From Nemertoderma westbladi (lineage: Eukaryota > Xenacoelomorpha > Nemertodermatida > Nemertodermatidae), in contig JAUCBJ010008555.1 in assembly GCA_032718475.1 (NCBI GenBank), positions 62,001 to 126,000 on the forward strand: a DNA stretch of 64,000 nt, read 5' to 3'. Below the pieces are notes generated by a model. The model was given only the letters and a program-made list of their open reading frames with translations. It was not told where the DNA came from and searched no databases. Positions 32,705 through 42,689 of the stretch are shown here, piece by piece (position 1 is the first letter of the stretch; each line of letters starts with the position of its first letter). The position numbers and the translations under genes were made by a program.

Positions 32705-34190
32705 GTAGTGAGTGAGTGTTTAAAGCTCATCTATCCCATCATAGTAGACATGTACCGTACAACAAGAGTCCCACAAGAAATGAAAACAAATAAGTTGGTG
32801 CCAGTTCCAAAGAAGGGCAACCTAACACTCTATGGTTCTTTTCGGGGAATCTCATTGATCTCGATTGCTGCAAAACTATACAATAGAATTCTATTAAATC
32901 GCATCAGGGATCCCATTGAGAGACTACTACGTGGAAATCAGAATGGGTTCCGTAAAGGTCGTGGGACCATGGAGCCCATTTTGGCACTTAGAAGGATAAT
33001 TGAAGAGTTATCAAAAAAGAAAGACAGGCATCTGGCTGTTATCTTTGTTGACTTCTTCAAGGCCTTTGATTCAGTCTCTCGCTCACGTATGTTCAGCATA
33101 CTTTCATTATATGGGATTCCTGATGAAATTATTGCAGCAATCAGATCAGTATACGATGGTTCGGCAGCATTTGTGTCTACTGTTGACGGTGACACAGAAC
33201 CATTTGAAGTGTTATGGGGCGTCCTCCAAGGAGACACACTTGCACCATTCTTGTTCATTATTGTGGTTGACTATGTTCTACGCATGTCCTTAGATCATCA
33301 TAATGATGATGGGGTGATGATAACTCCACCTACTGGCTCCAGAAGTCGAGGAAATCCTGCCAAGTACCTAACTGATCTAGACTTTGCTGATGACTTAGGA
33401 GTACTCTCAGAATCATTAGAGGGAGCCCAACGGCTCCTCAGCTCATTAGAACATGCTGCTTCTAGTGTTGGTCTTTTTATTAACTCCAGAAAGACCAAAA
33501 TTCTTACAGTTAACTTTGAAAGTCCTCAGCAAGTCTCTGATCGGATGAGCATAAGCTCAAAGGATGGTATGCTTGAGCATGTGGACGACTTCTGTTACCT
33601 GGGATCATGGATCCGGAAGTCAGGTGAGGACCTTCGAATACGTAAGGGAAAGGCATGGGCAGCCTTGAATAGGCTTTCCAGGATTTGGAAGTCACCTAGA
33701 ATTAATCGGAAACTTAAGGTCCGATTATTTAGAGCAGCAGTAGTTCCAGTACTCCTCTACGGGAGTCCATGCTGGGCTCTAACTGCTGAGGACACCAAAT
33801 CTCTGGATGGCACATTCACAAGAATGCTACGCCGGGTACATTGTGCCAAGTACAATGCACACATCTCCAACCAGACACTATATAACATTGGAGGTGTCTC
33901 ATTGGTTCCCCCAAGCTTGACACTAGAACAAAATCGCCTCCGCTTTGCAGGACATTGCTTTCGCCGTGAGGACCAGCCAGTGCATAATCTTGTACTTTGG
34001 CAGCCTCATGGAGTGAATAAGCATGGTGGACAGCCCATGACTTTCTTGAGACGCATCTTAAAGGACACTGGCCTTAAAGATGCGGATGATCTAGCAAATG
34101 TCATGGGTGATAGGGAGTTGTGGCGGTGCAATTTTGTTGACAAGCCGGCACAGCATTCTTAAAAATGCAGCTGCAATGCAGCATGCCGAT
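32704..34190 (+). mobile_element. 5'-truncated second non-LTR reverse transcriptase inserted in the hinge
   Basis: Starts after ACCGGTAGT with codons for SECLKLIYPIIVDMYR and stays open to the stop at 34162. Catalytic motifs FVDFFKAFDSV and LDFADDLGVL are intact, and the C-terminal part shows LRFAGHCFRRED and DRELWR, typical of a clade different from the host element. Missing 5' end is normal for non-LTR insertion. Downstream of the stop is a short TAGTAGTAG tail, after which the host hinge repeats resume. By chance the fragment is in frame with the upstream endonuclease, giving a 1,013-codon open frame from 31121 to 34162. Confidence 0.82.
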
Positions 34191-34500
34191 CCTAGTAGTA
34201 GTAGTACATCCCACACCTCCGATTGTACCTCCAGCAGTGCACCCCATACCCCTGACTGTACCACCGGTAGTACATCCCACACCTCCGATTGTACCTCCAG
34301 CAGTGCACCCCATACCCCAGACTGTACCACCGGTAGTACATCCCACACCTCCGATTGTACCTCCAGCAGTGCACCCCATACCCCTGACTGTACCACCGGT
34401 AGTACATCCCACACCTCCGATTGTACCTCCAGCAGTGCACCCCATACCCCAGACTGTACCATCGGTGGTATATCCCGTGGACCTGCAGCGGTACATCCCA
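34190..34500. repeat. 66-bp coding minisatellite of the proline-rich hinge
   Basis: About four and a half copies of a 66-bp unit (GTACATCCCACACCTCCGAT then CCAGCAGTGCACCCCATACC). Related units occur on the other side of the inserted fragment at 32520-32704. The period is a multiple of three and several frames on both strands stay open. Probably one array in the host element before it was split. Confidence 0.85.
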
Positions 34501-35454
34501 TACCACAATCTTTACCCCCGACTTCACTACACCCCGACCCCTCTACTGTTCAGGGCGTCCCTGAAGAAGCAGTCCTAGAGCACATACAGATTTCAGAAGA
34601 GGACGTAGGTTCAGGTATTTCATCCTTAAAAACGAATGGATCTCCTGGTATCGATGGAATAAGTAACAGAGTTATTAAATCATTATCCGGCTCTTTAATA
34701 GTTGGTCTAACTATTTTATTTAACGCGTTACTTAACATTTCTATTTTTCCACAATCCTGGAAGTATTCTAATATTACTCCAATTTTTAAAAAGGGAGAAT
34801 TTTATAATTCTGGCAACTATCGCCCAATTTCTTTATTAAATAACCTTTCTAAGCTTTTTGAAACTGTTGTCAGAAAGCATATCTGGAATTTCCTATGGCA
34901 TAAAATATCGAAACGACAATCAGGATTTATTCCCGGCGATAGTTGCCAAAACCAACTTCTCTTCCTATACGACTCCTGGTGCCAGGCCTGGGACGAAGGC
35001 GACGTCACACAAGTAATATTCTGTGATGTCACAAAAGCCTTTGACAGGGTATGGCACGCAGGTCTCCTTGAAAAATTATATAGAATGGGAATCCGCGGTC
35101 GTTTATTGGCATGGTTCCAATGTTATTTATCAGGGCGTTGGCAGCGTGTAGTACTAGATGGGACATGCTCACTGTTTCTGGCGGTGCTCGCAGGCGTACC
35201 CCAGGGAAGTGTGCTCGGTCCCATCTTATTTATTATTTATATAAATGACCTTGTTGATGTATTGTCGGCAAACTGTTCACTGTTTGCTGACGATACATCT
35301 CTTTCATCTAGAATCAGTCATCCTGTTGTGCGCGCTCACTTTCTTAACCACGAACTTCATGAACTACACACTTGGGCTACTAAATGGCTCGTAACTTTTA
35401 ACCCAGAGAAAACCATTGTAATGACTATGTGTGGTTCCATCCCCTACCAGACAG
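34500..35454 (+). pseudogene. 2A-bearing non-LTR element: reverse transcriptase, first part
   Basis: Continues the element begun at 31043. Contains SLKTNGSPGIDGI, NYRPISLLNNLSKLFE, FCDVTKAFDRVWH, GVPQGSVLGP and the catalytic FADDTSL near 35284-35301, the order seen in CR1/jockey-type elements. The frame is open up to the MITE at 35455 and continues after it in the same phase. If the two insertions and the Bel/Pao copy are ignored the element looks little decayed. Confidence 0.88.
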
Positions 35455-35963
35455 CAGGGGCATACCCAAGGGGGGGGTAGTGGGGGTAATTACCCCCCCC
35501 CCCCCGTCAGAAAATTGGAATGTTATTAAAAAATGTGTAATATCAAGAGAGGGATGATTTGTGTTCCGCGAAAGTGTTTAAAGTACATACACCACCAAAA
35601 GTACTGTTTTGAGGAATTCTAGTCTATTCGGTGTCGGTGTATTCCCTGACCAGCTTGTGTGAATGAACTCCATTCACACAAGCATATAACATTGTCAATA
35701 ACTCCTGTGGTGTCCTACCATTACATCATTATTAATTCAGTAATTTCCTTTATATGTTATAGTCTCTTTGTCTTTCAAATATTCAATTATTGAACAATTA
35801 ACATTCAACATGATTAACATTGAGGCGGGATATTAATTCGCCAAGGCGGGATTTGCGTCCCCCCCCCCCCCCTGTCTCCCACTGGTAATCAATTTTAAAT
35901 TTGAGTTTTACCCCCCCCCCCCCCCCCCCCCCCCCCCACCAGAAAATCCTGGGTACGCCCCTG
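35455..35963. mobile_element. hAT-type MITE, 509 bp, with 8-bp target duplication
   Basis: Terminal inverted repeats begin CAGGGGC(A/G)TACCCA. The target sequence CCAGACAG occurs at 35447-35454 and again at 35964-35971; 8-bp duplications are characteristic of hAT elements. Inside are long G/C homopolymers (35495-35506, about 35858-35872, 35909-35938). No transposase frame. Confidence 0.92.
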
Positions 35964-35971
35964 CCAGACAG

Positions 35972-36967
35972 TGCCACTATATCTAAATGGTGAGGCCCTT
36001 CCGTGTGGTGAGACTCACAAACACCTGGGACTGGTATTTTCTTCCAATTTCAAGTTCAATGACCATGTCCTAGAACTAATTAACTCAGTTTCGAGAAATC
36101 TATTGGTTCTGCGGAAAACTAAATACGTCCTATCCAAAGATGCAATACTAAAAATATACAAAACATTTATACGTCCTAAACTGGAATACGGCTGTGCGGT
36201 CTGGAACAACATATCTCAAGAAATGTCTGAACTACTTGACAATTTTGAACTTGAAATTCTAAGAATTGCCACTGGTGCTCCATCTCGCACTTCACATAGC
36301 AAGTTATATACCGAATGCAACATACAGAGTCTCTCTTCCAGGCGCTCAGCCATCTGCTTAATAACTTTTTATAAAATTATTAACAAGTTAACTCCGGAGT
36401 ACTTATTTTCCAGAATCCCAATTACAGTGGGGCAAAACCCATCACATAGTTACCCTCTCAGAAACAGCGCCAACATTTCCCAAATATCGTACCGTAAAGA
36501 CCTTTATGGCAAATCTTTCTTTCCAAACACTATAAAAAAATGGAACGATCTCCCTTTTTCAACACGTTCACTCCCTCTCCCGACGTTTAAATCCCGACTC
36601 ATTTCAAATAATGTTATCAAACCATTTTACTGTGTTGGAACCCGCAAATTTCAAATCATTGTCTGCCAGTTGCGACTGCGGTGTAGTAAATTATCTGCAG
36701 ACATGGTATCCAGGCACCTTCAGGACTCACCTGAGTGCACCTCATGCGGTGCTGCCACAGAAAACGCCTTTCACTTTTTTATAACTTGTCCGAGTTACTC
36801 TGGTGCCCGCCGTACACTGAAGGTTGGGTTGGAAGCTCTAGGGGCTTCACTGTCATTAAACTCTGTTTTAGAGGGACAAGGTATATCTGCGACCGATTAC
36901 AACAAATATTTCTCCCTTCTAAACACCTTTATTGTCTCTACTCAGCGTTTTCGGCTACTTTCACAAT
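35972..36967 (+). pseudogene. 2A-bearing non-LTR element: end of RT, C-terminal zinc-like motif, stop
   Basis: Open from the MITE border to TAA at 36967. Contains the thumb region (HKHLGLVFSSNFKFNDHV, KIYKTFIRPKLEYGCAVWN) and a C-terminal motif CTSCGAATENAFHFFITCP, resembling the Cys/His cluster at the end of many CR1/jockey/I-type proteins. The 3' untranslated part runs to about 37371, where the 40-bp array resumes. Confidence 0.85.
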
Positions 36968-37371
36968 AAAACAAAACCATTAGCCCAAAATATTTACTTA
37001 CTTGCTTGCATATATACCTTTTCCCTTCAACTGTCTTTGTTAGCTAATTAAATAGATTCATTTGGTAATGTAAATTAAATTTCACTGTATGTTGCTACAT
37101 TATATTATTTTTATTTTTTATGTTTATTGATGTGCCTTCTATTTTGTGGCTTGGGTTGTGAGTCAGCGCGCCCGTCGGTCTAGTATATTTTTATTTTATA
37201 AAGTTTATTGTTTACCATATATTTACAACTGTCACTCCTAGCAACTCTAATCTGATATAATAACTAAGCTGGATATAGGGCCTTATCTGTCCGAATTGTT
37301 ATTGTTATTGTCAATTGTCATAATGTGACCCTGTTAAGCTTAATTCAATATACAGTCCTACCGCTAGAGAA

Positions 37372-37845
37372 AACAGTTAGTCACATATATATAGACGGGC
37401 GTATATAGTGCAACAGTTAGTCACTTAAGTATAGACGGGCGTATATAGAGCAACAGTTAGTTACACAAGTATAGACGGACGTATATAGTGCAACAGTTAG
37501 TAACATAAGTAGGCGGACGTGTACAGTGCAACAGTTAGTCACATAAGTATAGACGGACGTATACAGTGCAACAGTTAGTTACATAAGTATAGACGGACGT
37601 ATACAGTGCAACAGTTAGTCACTTAAGTATAGACGGGCGTGTACAGTACAACTGTTAGTAACATAAGTAGGCGGACGTGTACAGTGCAACAGTTAGTCAC
37701 TTAAGTATAGACGGGCGTGTACAGTGCAACAGTCAGTCACATAAGTATAGACGGATGTGTACAGTGCAACAGTTTGTCACATAAGTATAAACGAGCGTAT
37801 ACAGTGCAACAGTTAGTCATATAAGTATAGACGAGCGTATACTTT
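37372..37845. repeat. 40-bp donor minisatellite, right part (about 12 copies)
   Basis: Same unit as 17936-19120 (GTTAGTCAC... CGTATACAGTGCAACA). The split shows the array existed before the retroelement nest inserted. Confidence 0.95.
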
Positions 37846-37955
37846 CAATAACTGTGGAACAGCTATTCATGTAATTTTTGTGTTTATTTTGTTTTTAATC
37901 ATTTTAATATCGCGTTGATTATGCGTTTCTCAATCACCCCGTATAATATTTGCAG

Positions 37956-38081
37956 ACATCAACGAGTGTCTGAGAGGCACACACAACTGCGACCTTTTGC
38001 ACGGTATCTGCCATGACACCCCCGGTGGCTACACCTGCTCCTGTGAAACCGGTTACTATGGAAACGGTTTCTTCTGTGATT
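37956..38081 (+). CDS. EGF mosaic gene, exon 19: last EGF module
   Basis: Acceptor ATTTGCAG ends at 37955; donor GTAAGT at 38082. Begins NINEC with HDTPGGYTCSC and ends GNGFFCD. Phase 1 to phase 1, in phase with exon 18 despite the 20-kb intron. Confidence 0.92.
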
Positions 38082-38246
38082 GTAAGTAGCAGCCGTGATA
38101 AAAAAGGCGCAAACTAATTTATTCTTAAACCTTTTTCTGTTTTAAAACTCTCTCTGTGCCCGTATACATATTAATAATTAATAATATAATTATTGTCAAC
38201 TATCCTCTGTCCCAAGTTCTCCTCTTTCACTTTAATTTATCTCTAG

Positions 38247-38465
38247 ATATGTGCCGCGAAGGTGTTTGTCCACCGCTTCAGACCTGCGTCGTGGTAAACA
38301 ACCTCCCGACCTGCGTCTGCGTGTGCGAAGACCCACTTTGCGAGCCGTTGCCCGGCCAGGTATGCGGTAGTGATGGCAACACGTACTCCGACGCAGAGAG
38401 TCTGTTTTTGACGGCCTGTCACTCTGGCGAAGCAATTACCATGGAATACGCAGGGGCGTGCGCAG
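38247..38465 (+). CDS. EGF mosaic gene, exon 20: follistatin/Kazal-like module
   Basis: Acceptor TTATCTCTAG ends at 38246; donor GTGAGA at 38466. An EGF-like stub (MCREGVCPPLQTC...CVCVC) is followed by a Kazal-type core VCGSDGNTY. The usual Cys shortly after NTY is absent (SDAES instead), so one disulphide may be missing. Phase 1 to phase 1. Confidence 0.88.
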
Positions 38466-39157
38466 GTGAGATTATATAGTTACAAAAAGTTTAATTAACG
38501 TTGGTCCTATAGCAGTTGTTGTTAAATCCCTTGTCTTCAATTTAGTTCTCTGGCTATAGTGGTCGTGGTTCGTCTGGTTTTATATAGTTATCAGGGTAGT
38601 GCTGATCACTGAAATTAATTTCAAAGAATTTCAGTTCAGTTAAATTTTATATTTAAGTTTTCCATCGTCTCTAAATTCAGTGTCAGTTTACCATATCACT
38701 GAAAATTATTTTGTTATTTCAGTTTCAGATGACCAATTTATTTTATTAATTTCAGTTTCAGATTGCTAAACAATTTCAGTAATTTCAGTTTTATTTCAGT
38801 TTCAGTGTTTATTGCAGCAGTTTGGATGAGTCCGTACTGGGATAAGACTTAAGACTTTGTGCGAATTTCTTGGCCAAATAGACGAAGAAAACTTTACTTT
38901 TAATTTTTACGCTGTTTTTTAACGTCTTATTGTTTATCATACGGGTACGGGTATCTTGTAGTTTTGTGTAGCATTTATGCGCAATAAATTTATTAGGGTG
39001 TGAGCTGCTTAAAGTTAGGTAGTGAGGAGAGATAAACAACCGACGTTTGAACCATGAAGGTCTCGCTCTATAGGCCCCCGTCGGTAGAATTAATTACTTC
39101 CCGGTGTCCATTAGTGATTTAGTCCACTCCAAATATTTATATTGATCCGTTTCCTAG
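38466..39157 (+). other. intron 20, no gene seen
   Basis: AT-rich. Between 38600 and 38820 the motif TTTCAGTTTCAG and variants recur many times, making a diffuse simple-sequence region with many acceptor-like TTTCAG strings. Nothing coding recognised. Confidence 0.6.
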
Positions 39158-39379
39158 GTGATTGCACCGCTGATATCTTCTGCCGCCCGGGAACACATTG
39201 CGAGGTTGTAGACAACCGACCCCAGTGTGTCTGCGACCCCTGCAGTGATGAGGAGTTGAACAGCGGGATCCTCTGCGCCTCCGACGGGGAGGTTTACGAT
39301 AATATCTGCGCGTTCAACGAACACAACTGTTACTATAGTAGCGTCTTAACCATCGTCAACTTCGGTGAATGCAACAGAG
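39158..39379 (+). CDS. EGF mosaic gene, exon 21: follistatin/Kazal-like module
   Basis: Acceptor TTTCCTAG ends at 39157; donor GTAAGT at 39380. CTADIFCRPGTHC...CVCDPC stub followed by LCASDGEVYDNICAF, a Kazal core with its middle Cys present, and a closing NFGEC. Phase 1 to phase 1. Confidence 0.88.
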
Positions 39380-39768
39380 GTAAGTGGAGCGTGTTGCCGC
39401 TGCAACATATAACCCCCATCCCGACTGCCAAGTAAAAATTAAAACCAAAATAAAAATACCAAATTTAGACACTAAACTGCTAAAAGCGTGCACTGTTTTT
39501 TTTGTACCCGGTACGCTTTGTATTTTCTGTTTGTTGGTTCTTGGAAAACCCGCGCAGCCAAGAGACGAAACTGGAACTCTGCGTACAGGTTCGGGTCAGG
39601 TTGTTACTGTCGGTCTGCCCGTCGCAAGGAACTGTACCTAAATAACAGGTCTAGTTTCATGACATTTCGATAACTTATTTATCTTATCTATATTATTTAA
39701 CTAAATTATACTTTTAAAGGCAACGAAAACTAATTTTAGTTTGAGATTGTTTGAATAATTTCCCATAG

Positions 39769-39939
39769 ATTGTAGCTACAGTGATTGGTCGGATTGGTCC
39801 CAGTGCAGCGCTCTCTGTGGGGAAGGCGTTAGGATTTCTACCAGAGCGATTAGTAAACAGGCCACTGGTAACGGGGAACCTTGTGACGATACTTCATTGC
39901 AACGGGAAATGCCGTGCGACTTGCCGCCATGTCCCGATA
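39769..39939 (+). CDS. EGF mosaic gene, exon 22: thrombospondin type 1 repeat
   Basis: Acceptor TCCCATAG ends at 39768; donor GTAAGT at 39940. Contains YSDWSDWSQCSALCGEGVR, the WSxWSxC...CGxG core of TSP1 repeats, with the Trp residues that are often C-mannosylated, and CDLPPCP at the end. Phase 1 to phase 1. Confidence 0.93.
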
Positions 39940-41645
39940 GTAAGTTTATAGTACCGATAGTAGGTTTATAGTACCGATAGTAAACTTATAGTACCGATAG
40001 TAAGTTTACTGTATAGTACCGATAGTAAGTTTATAGTACCGAAAGTATAGTACCGATAGTAAGTTTATAGTACCGATAGTAAGTTTATAGTACCGATAGT
40101 AAGTTTATAGTACCAAAAGTAAGTACCGATAGTAAACTTATAGTACCGATAGTAAGGTTATAGTACCGATAGTAAGTTTACTGTATAGTACCGATAGTAA
40201 GTTTATAGTACCGAAAGTAAGTACCGATAGTAAACTTATAGTACCGATAGTAAGGTTATAGTACCGATAGTAAGTTTACTGTATAGTACCGATAGTAAGT
40301 TTATAGTACCGAAAGTAAGTTTATAGTACCGTTAGTAAGTTTATAGTACCGATAGTAAGTTTATAGTACCGAAAGTAAGTACCGATAGTAAACTTATAGT
40401 ACCGATAGTAAGGTTATAGTACCGATAGTAAGTTTACTGTATAGTACCGATAGTAAGTTTATAGTACCGAAAGTAAGTACCGATAGTAAACTTATAGTAC
40501 CGATAGTAAGGTTATAGTACCGATAGTAAGTTTACTGTATAGTACCGATAGTAAGTTTATAGTACCGAAAGTAAGTACCGATAGTAAACTTATAGTACCG
40601 ATAGTAAGGTTATAGTACCGATAGTAAGTTTATAGTACCGAAAGTATAGTACCGATAGTAAGTTTATAGTACCGATATTAAGTTTATAGTACCGATAGTA
40701 AGTTTATAGTACCGATAGTAAGTTTATAGTACCGATAGTAAGTTTATAGTACCGATAGTAAGTTTATAGTACCGATAGTTAGTTTATAGTACCGATAGTA
40801 AACTTATAGTACCGATAGTAAGGTTATAGTACCGATAGTAAGTTTACTGTATAGTACCGATAGTAAGTTTATAGTACCGAAAGTATAGTACCGATAGTAA
40901 GTTTATAGTACCGATAGTAAGTTTATAGTACCGATAGTTAGTTTATAGTACCGATAGTAAACTTATAGTACCGATAGTAAGGTTATAGTACCGATAGTAA
41001 GTTTACTGTATAGTACCGATAGTAAGTTTATAGTACCGAAAGTATAGTACCGATAGTAAGTTTATAGTACCGAAAGTATAGTACCGATAGTACGTTTATA
41101 GTACCGATAGTAAGTTTATAGTACCGTTAGTAAGTTTATAGTACCGAAAGTAACTTTATAGTACCGATAGGAAGTTTATAGTACCGATAGCAAGTTTATA
41201 GTACCGATAGTAAGTTTCTAGTACCGATAGTAAGTTTATAGTACCGAAAGTAACTTTATAGTACCGATAGTAAGTTTATAGTACCGATAGTAAGTTTATA
41301 GTACCGATAGTAAGTTTATAGTACCGATAGCAAGTTTATAGTACCGATAGTAAGTTTATAGTACCGATAGTAAGTTTATAGTACCGATAGTAAGTTTATA
41401 GTACCGATAGTAAGTTTATAGTACCGATAGTAAGTTTATAGTACCGATAGTAAGTTTATAGTACCGATAGTAAGTTTATAGTACCGATAGTAAGTTTATA
41501 GTACCGATAGTAAGTTTATTTTTACCGATAGTAAGTTTATAGTACCGATAGTAAGTTTATAGTACCGATAGTAAGTTTATAGTACCGATAGTAAGTTTAT
41601 AGTACCGATAGTAAGTTTATAGTACCGTTAGTAAGTTTATAGTTT
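39940..41645. repeat. 20-bp minisatellite made of a 5' splice donor (about 85 copies)
   Basis: Starts exactly at the donor of exon 22. The unit is GTAAGTTTATAGTACCGATA, consisting of the donor hexamer, a few intron bases and the last exon bases (CCGATA). Higher-order blocks with GTAAACTTATAG, GTAAGGTTATAG and GTTTACTGTATAG recur in the first half, while the last part (41340-41640) is nearly uniform. Confidence 0.97.
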
Positions 41646-42099
41646 GTTTGTAAGATTATTGTCCGGATAGTGAGTTTGATAATGGTTTAGATCAATAAGT
41701 CCCTTGTCATGTATTTATCATCAATATTCAGTAGTTTCTTTCATGCCGAGAGAAATTAATGCAAAATTAGTTTTTATGTACAGTGCAATATTATTACAGT
41801 ATTATAAGTTTGTAAGTAGTGTACTAAAACTACAACTGAATTTCTTTCAGTTTGTACATTAGGCTCACACTACCACAATACCAATACCAGCATGCATACA
41901 TCTTGCTACATTTAGCATTACACTAAAAAAATGATCAGCCAATTAGATTGGGTTTTGCAGAAGTCGGGGAAACACGAAAAGATTACAAAACTGGCCATTC
42001 AGGGCCACCATATTACACTACGAATTTATCGTTTGGTAATAATGAGTCAGAATTACTATTACTAAAATTACGCAATGTAACCCACGTATTTATCTCCAG
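41646..42099 (+). other. rest of intron 22, no gene seen
   Basis: Non-repetitive AT-rich sequence between the 20-bp array and exon 23; no coding or RNA feature recognised. Confidence 0.6.
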
Positions 42100-42315
42100 C
42101 TGTTTGTTTCAATCACGTCTGCCCTAACCACGGGGTATGCTATGCTATCGCCGATGGTGTCCCTGGATGCCGATGTCTCACCTGTGTCGGAGTACCTGTG
42201 GACCCAGTCTGCGGTTCGGATGGAATTACCTACAACTCTGAATGCCAGCTCAAGCGATTGTCGTGTCGCAACAGCATTTCGGTTACTATGGTGAAGAGTG
42301 GATCTTGTAGTGATG
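42100..42315 (+). CDS. EGF mosaic gene, exon 23: follistatin/Kazal module
   Basis: Acceptor TATCTCCAG ends at 42099; donor GTAAGC at 42316. EGF-like stub (CFNHVCPNHGVC) and a complete Kazal core DPVCGSDGITYNSECQL ending VKSGSC. Kazal modules may inhibit serine proteases or be structural; no inhibitory role is shown here. Phase 1 to phase 1. Confidence 0.93.
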
Positions 42316-42420
42316 GTAAGCTAATTAATACATTACTTGTAGAGTTTGGATCGTCGTTTGGCGAAGAATTATTTACTTACAGTATTATTATTACCTTTAG
42401 GTTTGTAATTATTAGTAATT

Positions 42421-42465
42421 GCGTTACCGTATTACCCTGTACTGGTTGTAGTTGCGTTACCGTAT
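42421..42465. repeat. 43-bp direct repeat, left copy
   Basis: GCGTTACCGTATTACCCTGT and the next 23 bases recur without change at 48006-48048, near the other end of the same intron. Confidence 0.85.
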
Positions 42466-42689
42466 TTGTTTTTTTTGTACCTGTAGGCTACGCCCACAGT
42501 CAATGTATCTATTTAATATTTATAACCATAAATGTTACAGCAATTAAGCACAATAACAACATTTAAGCACATTCATTAGCCTAATATTACAAACATAATT
42601 ATAAACTAATTTTTATTATTAAATAATCTTACCGGTAAATTTATTAAATCACGAAAATGAGCAATTATAGACCTCTATTTATAAAAAAA

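Larger units (their letters stand above)
19121..37371. mobile_element. nested retroelement complex that interrupts the 40-bp array
   Basis: The array stops after GTGCAACA and restarts with AACAGTTAGTCAC about 18.25 kb later. Outermost is a plus-strand non-LTR element (parts at about 19121-19744, 31037-32704, 34190-35454 and 35972-37371). Into it went a Bel/Pao element (19745-31031), a second RT fragment (about 32704-34190) and a MITE (35455-35963). The insertion order follows from which element interrupts which. Confidence 0.88.

Noticed and set aside
34091-34578. Overlapping frames on both strands around the 66-bp hinge repeat
   Set aside because: Repeat shadows of the retroelement hinge.
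38530-38590. Second copy of the SINE-like repeat of intron 2
   Set aside because: Only a short stretch (CTATAGTGG and TCGTGGTTCG) matches; too little to call.
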